Origin: Iodidimonas muriae
Lineage (GTDB): Bacteria > Pseudomonadota > Alphaproteobacteria > Sphingomonadales > Rhodothalassiaceae
Direction of reading: 5' to 3'
Assembly (NCBI RefSeq): GCF_014647255.1
Contig: NZ_BMOV01000010.1
Coordinates: forward strand, 1 to 64,000
DNA: 64,000 nt
How positions within the stretch are numbered: position 1 is the stretch's first letter; each line of letters starts with the position of its first letter. Made by a program: the position numbers and the translations under genes. The notes beneath the pieces are model-generated. The model made no database searches, was not told the origin of the DNA, and saw nothing but the letters and a program-made list of their open reading frames with translations. Positions 20,345 to 29,906 of the stretch are shown here, piece by piece.

Positions 20345-20366
20345 CGCCCGCTTTTGCCGCCGGATT

Positions 20367-21125
20367 CTAGCGCGGAGCCATGCGCAATGCCCCGTCGAGC
20401 CGGATGGTTTCGCCATTCAGCATGGGGTTTTGCACAATCTGTTCCGCAAGCAGGGCATATTCCGAAGGGTCGCCCAAGCGGGCCGGGTGGGGCACTGATT
20501 TCCCAAGGCTGATGCGCGCGTCTTCTGGCAAACCCATCAGCAAGGGGGTGAGAAACAGCCCCGGTGCAATGGTGGTGCAACGGATTTGTTTGTCCGCCAA
20601 ATCACGGGCCACGGGCAATGTCAGGCCGGCAATGCCGCCTTTCGATGCGGCATAGGCCACTTGTCCGATTTGTCCGTCGAAGGCGGCGATGGAGGCGGTA
20701 TTGATGATAACGCCCCGTTCTTCCCCCATAAGCTCGGCGGAGATCATGCGGGCGGCCACAAGCCGGATGCAGTTGAAGGTGCCGATCAGATTGACCTCGA
20801 TCACCTTTTTGAAGCTATCCAGCGGATGCGGTTCGCCGCGGCTGACGGTTTTGGCTGCCGCGCCAATGCCCGCGCAATTGACCAGGATGCGCGCCGTGCC
20901 ATGGGCGTTTTGTGCCATATCGAGAGCTGCGCTGACGGAGGCCTCGTCCGTTACATCCACCTGCGCATAAAGCCCGCCGATTTCTGCGGCCAAAGCGGCC
21001 CCTTTTTCGGCATTGAGATCGAAAATGGCGACCTTTGCACCTTTGGCGGCGAAATGGCGGCTGGTGGCACCACCCAAACCGGATGCCCCTCCAGTAACGA
21101 TGACGGCTGTATCCTTGAGTTGCAT
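20367..21125 (-). CDS. SDR family 3-hydroxyacyl-CoA dehydrogenase-like protein
   Basis: 252 residues from ATG 21125 ([19 protein letters not shown]), preceded by AGAGG; an in-frame start at 21170 is less likely. Motifs: [37 protein letters not shown] with Ser, Tyr and Lys of the catalytic triad. The pattern [22 protein letters not shown] and the ending [18 protein letters not shown] are typical of the type 2 3-hydroxyacyl-CoA dehydrogenase (HSD17B10) group, so it likely oxidises 3-hydroxyacyl-CoA with NAD. Converges with the preceding SDR gene. Confidence 0.88.
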   Translation of the reverse strand: MQLKDTAVIVTGGASGLGGATSRHFAAKGAKVAIFDLNAEKGAALAAEIGGLYAQVDVTDEASVSAALDMAQNAHGTARILVNCAGIGAAAKTVSRGEPHPLDSFKKVIEVNLIGTFNCIRLVAARMISAELMGEERGVIINTASIAAFDGQIGQVAYAASKGGIAGLTLPVARDLADKQIRCTTIAPGLFLTPLLMGLPEDARISLGKSVPHPARLGDPSEYALLAEQIVQNPMLNGETIRLDGALRMAPR

Positions 21126-21200
21126 AGGAGCCTCTTTGCTATGGAATTTGATTGCCCTGCTCAATGCCACTTCTGGCGCATGGGATCAAGCCAGCAGCCA

Positions 21201-22166
21201 TCAATCGGCAAAGGGGGCCGGGGGCTGGGCTAAAGGCTGGGTCGGGGTGGCTTGTGTTTTCTCTATGGCCTCGCGCCGCGCAAGCTGGGCTTCGCGTCTG
21301 GCGATATAAAGGGTGGAGCCAACGATCAACAAGGCTCCCGCGGCGGTCCATATATCGGGGCTTTCGCCAAATATCACATAGCCGACAGCGGCAGCAGACA
21401 GCAGCCGGATATATTCAAAGGGGGCAACGAAACTGGCATCTGCGGCTTGATAGGCGCGGATGAAGCTGCTTTGGGATGCCAAACCGATCAGGCCCAGCGC
21501 AACCAGCGCGATCCATTGCTCTGGCGTAGGCGGAACCCAAAACACAATGGCCGGACCGGTAAGCAAAATCAGAACCGCAAGATTGCCGTAAAAAATAATG
21601 GTGTTGGGATGATCGCTGGCGGCCAGTTGCTTCACCAGAATGACACCGACAGCCATGGCAAAGGCCACACCAAGAGCCGCCAATGCGGTCAACATTTCGC
21701 CTTGGGCCAAGGCGACGCCGGTGGGGTTGAGCATCACAAGTACGCCGGCAAAACCGATCAGGGTGGCAATGGTGCGCCGCAAGCGCATGGCCTCGCCCAA
21801 AAACATCACCGCCAAAAGGGCAATGAACAAGGGTTTGGAAAAGGAAATGGCGGTGACATACACCAAGGGCAGGCGTGTCAGCGTCCAGAAACCGACCACA
21901 TTCACGATCACCAATGTTGAAGAACGGGCCAGCAAAAGCCCCACATTGCCGGGGTGAAACACCCGCCGACTTTGTCGCAGCATGAAGGGTAAAATCGCGG
22001 CCACCAGAAAGACCGACCGAATGGCGGCGATCTGGGACACCGGCATGGTTTGGCCCATATGTTTGACAATGGCCCCCATTAACGTCACCAAAAGAGCTGC
22101 CGCAAACATCCACCACACGGCACGTACCCGGCCCGGCAAAAGATTGAAGCGAGAAATGGCGTGCAT
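21201..22166 (-). CDS. DMT superfamily (EamA) transporter
   Basis: 321-residue inner-membrane protein with about ten hydrophobic helices arranged as two EamA repeats (roughly residues 15-145 and 160-295). The short basic C-terminus (ARREAQLARREAIEK) is cytoplasmic. Members move metabolites such as amino acids or purines; substrate not predictable. Stands alone on the minus strand; its promoter should lie in 22167-22414, where I see no other gene and no clear regulatory site. Confidence 0.88.
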   Translation of the reverse strand: MHAISRFNLLPGRVRAVWWMFAAALLVTLMGAIVKHMGQTMPVSQIAAIRSVFLVAAILPFMLRQSRRVFHPGNVGLLLARSSTLVIVNVVGFWTLTRLPLVYVTAISFSKPLFIALLAVMFLGEAMRLRRTIATLIGFAGVLVMLNPTGVALAQGEMLTALAALGVAFAMAVGVILVKQLAASDHPNTIIFYGNLAVLILLTGPAIVFWVPPTPEQWIALVALGLIGLASQSSFIRAYQAADASFVAPFEYIRLLSAAAVGYVIFGESPDIWTAAGALLIVGSTLYIARREAQLARREAIEKTQATPTQPLAQPPAPFAD

Positions 22167-22414
22167 GCCTTGGGGTTCTTTTATTGGTGATGCGGGTGGG
22201 GCTGTGCCTGTCCTTGACCTTGCCTCTGACCCTGCCGGGAGAGGGCATTGTCTTGGGCACTTCCATCTAAGCGGTATTTAGTCATTATCGCTGGTAAGAA
22301 AAGGCACAGGAAACGCCACGCCGGTCATAATGATGGCATGACGCACAAGCATAAGCAAAGCGCAATGAAATGTGGGGGCATCACCGGTTCAAAGTGATTT
22401 GCCACAAATCGGGT

Positions 22415-22810
22415 TTAGTGCGCCACAGGCTCCGCACCCAAATCCGCTGCCCACATCTTCTCGAGATTGTAGAAGCTGCGGACTTCCGGACGGAACAGAT
22501 GGACGATCACATCGCCGGCATCGATCAACACCCAATCGGCTTGCGGCAACCCTTCAACACGGGCATGGCCAAGGCCTTGCTCGCGCAGTGTGCGCACAAT
22601 GTGATCGGCAATCGCGGCAACCTGGCGGCTGGACCGGCCATTTGCGACGATCATATGATCGGCAATGCTGGATTTGCCCGATAACGGGATCGAGACGATC
22701 TCTTCCGCTTTATTGTCATCGAGCGTGGCAAGAACCGTTTCCAAAAGCTTACCGGATACCGCCGGCATGGATTTGGATGTGACGCTGGGCGTCGGTTCAC
22801 TGGCGTGCAA
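22415..22810 (-). CDS. rsfS: ribosome silencing factor RsfS
   Basis: 131-residue protein that binds uL14 and blocks subunit joining under starvation. Family features: LDDNKAEEIVSIPL, ADHMIVANGRSSRQVAAIADHI, and the near-invariant EGLPQADWVLIDAGDVIVHLFRPEVRSFYNLEKMW. Starts 3 nt after the end of nadD, a common bacterial pairing. Last gene of the obgE-nadD-rsfS run. Confidence 0.95.
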   Translation of the reverse strand: MHASEPTPSVTSKSMPAVSGKLLETVLATLDDNKAEEIVSIPLSGKSSIADHMIVANGRSSRQVAAIADHIVRTLREQGLGHARVEGLPQADWVLIDAGDVIVHLFRPEVRSFYNLEKMWAADLGAEPVAH

Positions 22811-22813
22811 ACC

Positions 22814-23530
22814 TTACTCCTTTGGTTTCACAGCCACAGAAAACGGCGAAATCGCGGTTTGCGCTTCACGGATTTCAGTGGCAGACGCAGGGTGTCTGCG
22901 AAGGGAAATGAAAACCCAAGCCGGTGCTGTTTTGGTTGCAAGCGCTTTCGCGGCTTGAACGGACAGGCGGCTATGACGAAATCGGGTTGCCATTTTCCCC
23001 GTCAGACCTCTTAAAGAATAGTGATTACGGTCGAAAACCGCAAGCGGCACGGTGGCCACAATATCGGTCCAGCGTTTCCAATTCGGAAATTGCTGGAGAT
23101 TATCGGCCCCCATCAACCAGATAAGGCGGCTGTGTGGTAATAGGCTCTTGAGCCGTTCCAGCGTGTTGGCCGTGTAGGTTGTGCCAAGGCGTTGCTCGAT
23201 GTCGCTCACATGGATTCGCGGATGGCGCACCAGTGATCTGGCATAGCGCAACCGATCTTGAAGCGGCGCCATGTCTTTGCTGCTTTTTAAAGGATTTTGC
23301 GGTGAAACAAGCCACCAGACATGATCCAAATTCAAGCGCTTTATGGCTTCAAGGCTGATATGAAGATGCCCCTCATGGGCGGGATTGAAAGAACCACCAA
23401 GCAAGCCGATCCGCTGGCCGCGCCACAAATCCATCCCCGGTAATTGCGGAAAGCAACGGGGGGCGGGCGGCGTTGACCGCCCTTGGAACGGTGCCTTGGA
23501 CGTGCAGACTGTCGGCCCCGTCATGGGCAT
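22814..23530 (-). CDS. nadD: nicotinate-nucleotide adenylyltransferase
   Basis: NAD synthesis enzyme (nicotinate mononucleotide plus ATP to deamido-NAD). Nucleotidyl-transferase motif GLLGGSFNPAHEGHLHIS and WLMGADNLQQFPNWKRW. ATG 23530 overlaps the obgE stop by one nucleotide (TGATG), implying coupled translation. The first 30 or so residues are extra compared with typical NadD; an internal start at MDLWRGQRIG would give the usual length, so the start is uncertain. Confidence 0.93.
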   Translation of the reverse strand: MPMTGPTVCTSKAPFQGRSTPPAPRCFPQLPGMDLWRGQRIGLLGGSFNPAHEGHLHISLEAIKRLNLDHVWWLVSPQNPLKSSKDMAPLQDRLRYARSLVRHPRIHVSDIEQRLGTTYTANTLERLKSLLPHSRLIWLMGADNLQQFPNWKRWTDIVATVPLAVFDRNHYSLRGLTGKMATRFRHSRLSVQAAKALATKTAPAWVFISLRRHPASATEIREAQTAISPFSVAVKPKE

Positions 23531-24612
23531 CAATCGTCCCCCAAAGGCGACCAGTTATCGGTTGCAGTTTGCGGCTCTGCGTCCGGTATTTCCATCTTTT
23601 CCGGATCTACAGAGTGCGGATCGCGCACCGCATCGATACGGGCCAAAAGCTGCGACAAAAGATCGGTCACACCTTCGCCACTGGCGCTGGACAGCATGGT
23701 AACCGGCTTTTGAGCGACGGCTTCCAAAGCGGCGCGTTTTTCTTCGCGGGCCTCATCGGTAAGAGCATCGCATTTGCTGAGCGCAAGAATTTCAGACTTT
23801 TCAGCCAGACCATTGCCATAAGCTTCCAGCTCGGCCCGGATGGTCTGGTAATCTTCGGCAGCGGTTTCAGACGTGCTGTCCACCAGATGAAGCAACACGC
23901 CGCAGCGTTCCACATGGCCCAAAAAGCGATCACCAAGCCCAAGGCCTTCGCTGGCGCCTTCGATCAGGCCGGGGATGTCGGCCAGTACAAATTCCCGATC
24001 ATTCAGGCCGACAACGCCAAGCTGTGGTGCCAAAGTGGTGAAAGGATAATCGGCAATTTTCGGTTTGGCGCGGGTGGTGGCCGCCAAAAAGGTGGATTTT
24101 CCGGCATTGGGAAGCCCGACAAGCCCCGCATCGGCCAACAGCTTCAACCGCAGAATGACTTCAAGTTCTTCCGCTTCGCCGCCTTTGGTGATCCGCCGGG
24201 GTGCCTGATTGGTGGAAGATTTGAAATGGGTATTTCCCAAGCCGCCCTGACCGCCGCGTGCCAACAGGATGCGGTCGCCCAAATTTTTCAGATCGGCGAT
24301 CATGAACGCCCCGTCGCCATCGAAAATCTGTGTGCCTACAGGAACACTTAGAACAATATCCTTGCCGGAAGCGCCGGTCATGTTTTTGCCCATACCATGC
24401 TCGCCGCGTTGCGCTTTGATATGGGGCTGATAACGATAATCGATCAGGGTGTTGAGGCCTTCCACAGCTTCCACGATCACATGGCCGCCGCGTCCGCCGT
24501 CACCGCCATCGGGGCCGCCGAATTCCACATATTTCTCCCGGCGGAACGACATACAACCATGTCCACCGGCGCCGGAAAGAACGTGAATTTTTACCTGATC
24601 GAGAAACTTCAT
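23530..24612 (-). CDS. obgE: GTPase ObgE/CgtA
   Basis: Essential ribosome-assembly and stress GTPase, 360 residues. The N-terminal glycine-rich Obg fold runs from [43 protein letters not shown]; the G domain has G1 GLPNAGKST, the switch region [25 protein letters not shown] and SKCD. Follows rpmA on the same strand, but a strong hairpin lies between them. Confidence 0.97.
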   Translation of the reverse strand: MKFLDQVKIHVLSGAGGHGCMSFRREKYVEFGGPDGGDGGRGGHVIVEAVEGLNTLIDYRYQPHIKAQRGEHGMGKNMTGASGKDIVLSVPVGTQIFDGDGAFMIADLKNLGDRILLARGGQGGLGNTHFKSSTNQAPRRITKGGEAEELEVILRLKLLADAGLVGLPNAGKSTFLAATTRAKPKIADYPFTTLAPQLGVVGLNDREFVLADIPGLIEGASEGLGLGDRFLGHVERCGVLLHLVDSTSETAAEDYQTIRAELEAYGNGLAEKSEILALSKCDALTDEAREEKRAALEAVAQKPVTMLSSASGEGVTDLLSQLLARIDAVRDPHSVDPEKMEIPDAEPQTATDNWSPLGDD

Positions 24613-24631
24613 CGTCCAATTCTTTCAACGA

Positions 24632-24661
24632 AAAAAGGGAATGGTATTCCATCCCCTTTTT
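24632..24661 (-). terminator. bidirectional terminator between rpmA and obgE
   Basis: A-tract, stem GGG-A-ATGG / CCAT-C-CCC with a TATT loop and one internal mismatch, then T-tract; readable from both strands. It should end or weaken transcripts leaving rplU-rpmA before obgE. Confidence 0.7.
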
Positions 24662-24706
24662 GCATGTTTTCCATCGAAACCGTTACGCCAAATGACGCAG
24701 GTTTCG

Positions 24707-24967
24707 TTATTTTTGTGCGGCAGGAGCCACATTCACAAGGGTTTTCCCGCGGGTTTTACGGAAAACCACTTCGCCTTCAACAATGGCGAAAATGGTGTAA
24801 TCCTTGCCAAGGCCAACGCCGGTGCCGGGATGCCATTTTGTGCCGCGCTGACGCACGATGATATTGCCGGGGACCACATGCTGGCCACCAAATTTCTTCA
24901 CACCAAGGCGTTTGCCAATGGTATCGCGACCGTTGCGGGAGGAACCGCCAGCTTTTTTATGTGCCAT
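24707..24967 (-). CDS. rpmA: 50S ribosomal protein L27
   Basis: 86 residues starting [29 protein letters not shown], the standard L27 N-terminus without the cleavable extension seen in Firmicutes. It contributes its N-terminal tail to the peptidyl-transferase centre. Follows rplU by 28 nt. Confidence 0.98.
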   Translation of the reverse strand: MAHKKAGGSSRNGRDTIGKRLGVKKFGGQHVVPGNIIVRQRGTKWHPGTGVGLGKDYTIFAIVEGEVVFRKTRGKTLVNVAPAAQK

Positions 24968-24995
24968 TTTGTCTTACTCCTAAGGGCTGCAGGCC

Positions 24996-25397
24996 TTATT
25001 CGGCCTTCTTGGGGGCTGCTTTCTTGGCGGCAGGCTTTTTGGCCTCCGACTTTGATGCGCCCGTTGACGCAGCCTTTTTAGCCGACCCTGCGCCGATGGC
25101 CTTCACACGCAGAACAGTTAGATCCTGCCGATGGCCGCGCTTGCGGCGATAGTTGTGGCGGCGTTTTTTCTTGAACACGATGACCTTGTCACCGCGACCT
25201 TGTTCAATGATCTCAGCGGTCACGACCGTCCCTTCAAGGGTGGGCGTTCCGACTTTGAGATCCTTGCCATCCCCAAGCATCAACACATGGTCAAGGGTGA
25301 TGGTATCGCCGGCCGAGCCTTCAAGGCGTTCGATGATGACAACGTCACCTTCCGAAACCTTGTATTGCTTGCCGCCGGTTTTCACGACTGCGAACAT
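24996..25397 (-). CDS. rplU: 50S ribosomal protein L21 with Lys/Ala-rich tail
   Basis: The product begins [19 protein letters not shown] (ATG 25397) and holds [30 protein letters not shown], diagnostic of L21. At 133 residues it is longer than the usual 103: the last 30 or so are a Lys/Ala/Ser extension, common in Alphaproteobacteria. First gene of rplU-rpmA; the frame runs open to 25430 but that N-terminus is not family-like. Bases 25398-25858, shared with the divergent receptor gene, hold no other gene. Confidence 0.96.
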   Translation of the reverse strand: MFAVVKTGGKQYKVSEGDVVIIERLEGSAGDTITLDHVLMLGDGKDLKVGTPTLEGTVVTAEIIEQGRGDKVIVFKKKRRHNYRRKRGHRQDLTVLRVKAIGAGSAKKAASTGASKSEAKKPAAKKAAPKKAE

Positions 25398-25742
25398 AAT
25401 CATTCTCTCATCTTGTACGCCGCAAATCACCGGGCGAGCTGTTCCCGAAACCGGGTCTCGCGCTTGGAGGTCGATGTCCGCAGGCTGTTACCGAATAGCT
25501 TTTGATAAAGCACAATAGCCGCGAGCCAAGCCCATCGGGAATGTCTCACGGTTGGGCGTGTGTATCCAGCGGGGCGCGCAATGTCAAGAATTGTTGGGTA
25601 GCTACACTGCTTTCCGATGGGGGGAGGGGCAAAAAAGCCCGATAAGAAGAGTTTTGTTTCAAAAATCCGATCTATTTAAGTGGAATATGCTTCTTTTTAT
25701 GGTCTAGACTTCATTTATATGTCGATTTTTTAAATTAAGAGA

Positions 25743-25757
25743 TTGTGCGTTGCACAA
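25743..25757. promoter_or_regulatory. 15-bp palindrome upstream of the TonB receptor
   Basis: TTGTGC-GTT-GCACAA, perfect 6-bp arms, about 100 bp before the receptor start in an AT-rich stretch. It also fits the LysR-type T-N11-A pattern. Likely an operator controlling receptor expression; the regulator is not identifiable. Confidence 0.4.
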
Positions 25758-25858
25758 ATATGTAATATGTCCGGTTGTTTCAGTTACACGTTAAGATAGG
25801 TAAAACCCGATGGCAATCTTGTCGAAAATCGGGACTGCCAAAAAAGGGAGAGAATTAA

Positions 25859-28438
25859 ATGACACCGTCAAGATTGGCAAAACTGAGCCGTACGACGGCT
25901 CTTAGTGCGCTTTTGGCTGTTGGCCCGGCTCTTGGGCTTGAGGGTTTGTCCGGAAGCGCTGCCTTGGCACAAACAGAGTCGGCTGACGAGGCGCGTCCGG
26001 CCTTGGAACAGATTGTGGTTACGGGTACACGCCGCCTTGACCGTACCATTGCCGATAGCCCGGTTCCCATCGATGTTTTGAGCGCATCGGATTTGAGCAA
26101 GCAGGGCTTTACGGAAACCAATCAGATGTTGAGCAATTTGCTGCCGAGCTTCAACTTTCCGCAGCCCTCCATCACCGATGGCACCGATACCACTCGCCCA
26201 GCCACTCTGCGCGGATTGGCACCGGATCACACGCTTGTTCTGGTGAATGGCAAGCGCCGCCATACCAGCGCATTGCTGAATGTGAATGGCTCTGTGGGGC
26301 GCGGTTCCAGTGCCGTGGATTTGAACATGGTACCCGCCAGCGCTATTGAACGTATCGAGGTTCTGCGTGACGGCGCGGCCGCTCAATATGGTTCGGATGC
26401 CATTGCAGGGGTGATCAATGTGGTGTTGAAATCCCGCCCGGAAGGGGGATCGCTCACCGCGACTTATGGCCAGCATGTGACCACCTTGCCCGGTATTCCT
26501 GAATTTTCCGGCGTTGCCACAGGATCGAACGGGCAGCCCATGCTGGATGGTAACGGCAATGTCCAGTTGATCCCCACGGGCAAGAATCGCTCGGTGAACG
26601 ACGGGGAAACGCTGACCATTCAGGGCAATCTGGGCCTTCCCATTGGCGAGCGCGGCTTTTTCAATGTCAGTGGTGAATATCGGGACCGCAATCCTACCAA
26701 CCGCCAGGGCTTTGATCCGCGGGTGCAGTTCTCGGTGGATGATCCGCGTGAGCTTACGGCGAACCGCTTGAACCACCGGTTCGGCAATGCGGATGTGGAA
26801 GACATCTCGCTCTTTTATAATATGGGCTATGATCTGAGCGACGAGATTGAGTTCTATTCCTTTGCCAGCCTTGGCGATCGGCAAGGGGAAAGCGCCGGCT
26901 TTTTCCGTCGCCCCAATGACAGCCGCACCACGCCAGAAGTGCAACCCAATGGCTTTTTGCCGTTTATCGTGACTGATATTAACGATAAATCGGCAGCGGC
27001 GGGCGTGCGTGGCTCTATGGGGGAATGGCAGTTCGATACCAGCTTTGTCTGGGGGATGGACGAATTCAATTTCGGCGTGGAAAACAGCCTCAACACCTCG
27101 CTTGGGCCGACCAGCCCAACAGAATTTGACGCCGGTTCTTTGCGGTTCCGCCATATGGTGGCCAATGCGGATGTCCAACGCCTTGTGGATGTGGGATTCC
27201 TTGATAATCCGCTGTCTGTGGCGTTTGGTGCGGAATATCGTGACGAGCGCTATCAGGTGCGGGCAGGGGAGCCAGCCTCTTTCCTTCAGGGCGATTTCCC
27301 CGGCGCCGCCGGCTCGCAGGTTTTCCCCGGCTTCCAGCCTTCCAATGAAGTGACAGGTGACCGCAATAGCTGGGCGCTTTATGCGGAGCTGGATACAGAT
27401 ATTACCAGCAAGTGGAATGTGGCCATTGCGGGCCGTTATGAGGATTTCTCCGATTTCGGCAGCACATTGAACGGCAAGCTGGCCACCCGTTATGAAGTGA
27501 TGCAAGGCTTGGCGCTGCGCGGCGCTGTTTCTTCAGGGTTCCGCGCTCCGTCTTTGTCGCAGCAATTCTTTACCTCGACGGCGACGAACTTCATCGACGG
27601 CATTCCCAATGAAGTGGGAACATTCCCGGTGGAAAGCGATGTGGCGGTGGCCCTTGGCGCAACACCTCTGGATGCGGAAGAGTCTTTCAACCTTTCCGCG
27701 GGTTTTGTGATCGATCCGCTGCCGGGCTTGAACATTGCGGTGGATTTTTACCGCATTAAGATCGACGACCGCATCGTTTTGACAGAAAACCTGCCGTCGG
27801 ATGTTGTGGTTCCCTTGCTTGAAGGGATCGGGATCACCGGAGTGCAGCGGGCCCGGTTCTTCATCAATGGCGTTGATACCCGCACCCGCGGCGTTGATGT
27901 GGTGGCGACCTATAGCTATGATACTGATGATTATGGCTTGTTCCGCTTTACCGCAGGTTTCAATTATAACGAAACCGATGTGACATCGTTGAAAGCGGCT
28001 CCCGGCCCCTTGGCGGAAGCCAATCTCACCGGTGAAGATCTGTTTGGACGGCTTGAGCAATTGCGCTTTGAAAAAGGCCAGCCCAAAACCAAAACCAACC
28101 TCGGCGTGAACTGGCTGATGGAGCAGGTGGGCGCAACGGTGCGCTTCAACCGGTATGGCAAAGTGCTGGACCCGGGCACCACGGCCCTCACAGATGAGGT
28201 TTTGAGTGCAAAATGGGTCACGGATGTGGAACTGCGCTATGATTTCAATGATTGGCTGCAGCTTTCCGCCGGCGCGAACAATCTGTTCGATGTCTATCCC
28301 GATGCATCGCCCACTGGCGCACTTCCCGATGGCAGCGGAAACTTCTCGATTTTCAACGAGATTCTGCCCTTTTCCAGCTTCTCTCCCTTTGGTTTTAACG
28401 GCCGTTATATTTATGGCCGGGCAACCCTGAGCTGGTAA
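25859..28438 (+). CDS. TonB-dependent outer-membrane receptor
   Basis: 859-residue receptor. Signal peptide (basic start, hydrophobic run, cleavage near SAALAQ), then a TonB box-like EQIVVTGTR, plug domain (residues about 55-185) with RIEVLRDGAAAQYGSDAIAGVINVVLK, and a large beta-barrel ending in an aromatic residue (GRATLSW). Ribosome site GGGAGAG lies 7 nt before ATG. Receptors with this plug often take up substrates other than siderophores (peptides, sugars, aromatic compounds), and no iron-box is evident upstream, so the ligand is open. Transcribed alone; palindrome upstream. Confidence 0.92.
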   Translation: MTPSRLAKLSRTTALSALLAVGPALGLEGLSGSAALAQTESADEARPALEQIVVTGTRRLDRTIADSPVPIDVLSASDLSKQGFTETNQMLSNLLPSFNFPQPSITDGTDTTRPATLRGLAPDHTLVLVNGKRRHTSALLNVNGSVGRGSSAVDLNMVPASAIERIEVLRDGAAAQYGSDAIAGVINVVLKSRPEGGSLTATYGQHVTTLPGIPEFSGVATGSNGQPMLDGNGNVQLIPTGKNRSVNDGETLTIQGNLGLPIGERGFFNVSGEYRDRNPTNRQGFDPRVQFSVDDPRELTANRLNHRFGNADVEDISLFYNMGYDLSDEIEFYSFASLGDRQGESAGFFRRPNDSRTTPEVQPNGFLPFIVTDINDKSAAAGVRGSMGEWQFDTSFVWGMDEFNFGVENSLNTSLGPTSPTEFDAGSLRFRHMVANADVQRLVDVGFLDNPLSVAFGAEYRDERYQVRAGEPASFLQGDFPGAAGSQVFPGFQPSNEVTGDRNSWALYAELDTDITSKWNVAIAGRYEDFSDFGSTLNGKLATRYEVMQGLALRGAVSSGFRAPSLSQQFFTSTATNFIDGIPNEVGTFPVESDVAVALGATPLDAEESFNLSAGFVIDPLPGLNIAVDFYRIKIDDRIVLTENLPSDVVVPLLEGIGITGVQRARFFINGVDTRTRGVDVVATYSYDTDDYGLFRFTAGFNYNETDVTSLKAAPGPLAEANLTGEDLFGRLEQLRFEKGQPKTKTNLGVNWLMEQVGATVRFNRYGKVLDPGTTALTDEVLSAKWVTDVELRYDFNDWLQLSAGANNLFDVYPDASPTGALPDGSGNFSIFNEILPFSSFSPFGFNGRYIYGRATLSW

Positions 28439-28552
28439 GCGCGCCGCTTGAAAAAAGACAGGTCGGAAGGGGGCGCCCTTCCGGCTAAAATAATTCCCAG
28501 ATAGCATCTTGCCCTTGGGCAAAACTTCGATTAGGTTCCGCCCCGCCCGTGG

Positions 28553-28640
28553 AGAGGTGCCGGAGTGGTCGAACGGGGCGGTCTCGAAAACCGTTGTGCC
28601 CGCAAGGGTACCCAGGGTTCGAATCCCTGTCTCTCCGCCA
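28553..28640 (+). tRNA. tRNA-Ser (anticodon CGA)
   Basis: 88 nt including encoded CCA. Acceptor GGAGAGG pairs with TCTCTCC; anticodon arm GCGGT-CTCGAAA-ACCGT gives anticodon CGA, reading UCG; a long variable arm (TGTGCCCGCAAGGGTACCC) and the T arm GGGTTCGAATCCC follow. The class II shape fits serine. Sequence composition changes directly downstream, so the 3' end is a plausible integration site for the following island. Confidence 0.95.
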
Positions 28641-28970
28641 TTTTCCTATTGCGAATCAATATGATGGCCCTATGAAGGGCAAAATTCCTTTTGCCTTCCG
28701 AGGGTTTTGCGGGGTGCGGGTTTACTGCGGAGACCGTATCAGTGCCCCAAATACCCGAAATTCCCGTCTCCGTCTCTCTTCAACTTAACCGGAACGGCTT
28801 CGGTTAAGCTCCGCGAAACGTCGTATTTCCAAAGGCTTGCAAAAACGGCCCGGCTTTACTTTTGTGCCGGTGCTCATGCTCCCGGCTTTGGGATGCAACC
28901 CGCCGTCAATTGTGTGCCCGTCGCATAAAAGAACGTGATGGTGCGCAGCGGCTCGATCATAGCCCTGTCC
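28641..28970. other. island border, no gene seen
   Basis: About 330 bp between tRNA-Ser and the YnfA-like gene. I see no convincing coding region. It contains a perfect 8-bp inverted repeat CTTAACCG / CGGTTAAG (28784-28791 and 28801-28808, 9-nt spacer) without a T-tract. The segment joins the moderate-GC chromosome to GC-rich accessory DNA. No integrase gene lies next to the tRNA. Confidence 0.5.
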
Positions 28971-29318
28971 TCATGCCGGACGCGGGCCGAGGAGGATGAC
29001 GGCGGCACCGAAAACGCAGATGGCGGCGCCGATCACATCCCAACGGTCCGGGCGCTGCGCTTCGACCAGCCAGAGCCAGGCCAGCGAGGATGCGATGTAA
29101 ATTCCGCCATAGGCCGCGTAGGCGCGGCCGGCGAAATCGCTGTCGATCCGGGTCAGAAGGAAGGCGAAGACCGCGAGACTGATCATACCCGGCGCCAGCC
29201 AGAGCGCGGATTTGTCCAGGCGGAGCCAGGCCCAGAAGGCGAAGCAGCCGGCGATCTCGGCCACGGCGGCGCCGATATAGACGGCCAACGCGGCCATGGG
29301 CGCGAACGGGGCGGCCAT
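28971..29318 (-). CDS. YnfA family (UPF0060) small membrane protein
   Basis: 115 residues from ATG 29318, four hydrophobic helices. The family stretch [22 protein letters not shown] and [29 protein letters not shown] is present. YnfA proteins are SMR-like membrane proteins of poorly known function, at times linked to metal or drug resistance. Begins 2 nt after the merR stop, so it is co-transcribed with the regulator. Confidence 0.88.
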   Translation of the reverse strand: MAAPFAPMAALAVYIGAAVAEIAGCFAFWAWLRLDKSALWLAPGMISLAVFAFLLTRIDSDFAGRAYAAYGGIYIASSLAWLWLVEAQRPDRWDVIGAAICVFGAAVILLGPRPA

Positions 29319-29320
29319 GC

Positions 29321-29758
29321 TCACGGCTTGGCCTCCGTCATCTGGTGGTTCTCGGTCACGCACTGCGCATGGTCGCTCAGGACCTCGATGACGCGGCAGT
29401 CGGAAATCTTTCCGCCCCGGCATTGCTCGATCATGCGCATGAGTTCGGTTTTCAGCGACACGAGACCCGTGATCCGGCGCTCCACCTGATCGAGCTGTCG
29501 GCGGGCGATCGCGTCGGCCGCGGCGCAGGACTGGTTCGGATCATCGGACAGGCTCAGGAGCTCGCGGATCGCGTCCAAGGGGAAGCCGAGCTCGCGGGCG
29601 TGGCGAATGAACGCCAGGCGGTCGATATCGGCCTGGGCGTAGAGCCGCCGGTTGCCCTCGGAACGCGGGGCCTGCGGCAGAAGGCCGATCTGCTCGTAAT
29701 AGCGGATGGTCTGCACCTTACAGTCCGTCGCACGCGCCACATGGCCGATCGTGAACAT
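29321..29758 (-). CDS. MerR-family heavy-metal-responsive regulator (CadR/PbrR-like)
   Basis: 145-residue repressor/activator. Winged-helix N-terminus [27 protein letters not shown], a long dimerisation helix, then a metal loop. Cysteines at 78, 113 and 121 sit where PbrR/CadR use Cys 77, 112 and 119 for Pb, Cd or Zn; C13 and C133 are extra. Divergent from the efflux operon; the promoter between them has the 19-bp spacer that MerR proteins untwist. Metal specificity is inferred from the cysteine layout. Confidence 0.9.
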   Translation of the reverse strand: MFTIGHVARATDCKVQTIRYYEQIGLLPQAPRSEGNRRLYAQADIDRLAFIRHARELGFPLDAIRELLSLSDDPNQSCAAADAIARRQLDQVERRITGLVSLKTELMRMIEQCRGGKISDCRVIEVLSDHAQCVTENHQMTEAKP

Positions 29759-29785
29759 AAATTCTTACCCGGTGAAAATTCAGGG

Positions 29786-29816
29786 TTGCTTCTACAGCTA
29801 CTGTAGATGTTATATG
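29786..29816 (+). promoter_or_regulatory. MerR-type promoter for the efflux operon
   Basis: -35 TTGCTT (29786-29791) and -10 TATATG (29811-29816) separated by 19 bp. The spacer contains the perfect dyad CTACAG-CTA-CTGTAG (29792-29806). Overlong spacer with a central dyad is the defining layout of MerR-activated metal promoters. Reads rightward into the exported Cys/His protein and the RND genes. Confidence 0.82.
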
Positions 29817-29906
29817 TCCTGCAAACGAGTCGCAACGACAATCTTGCGCCGGTGGTGCAGGTGTCGCGAAGGAGCGGCTTCACGGATTGCTGACCGCATA
29901 GGGACT

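Noticed and set aside
25868-27505. Long open frame (545 codons) on the minus strand, antisense to the TonB receptor
   Set aside because: No start context and no recognisable motif; the plus-strand receptor is clear in domain order and codon use, so this is a shadow.
28784-28808. Inverted repeat after tRNA-Ser as a terminator
   Set aside because: Perfect 8-bp arms but no T-tract; kept only as a feature of the border region.
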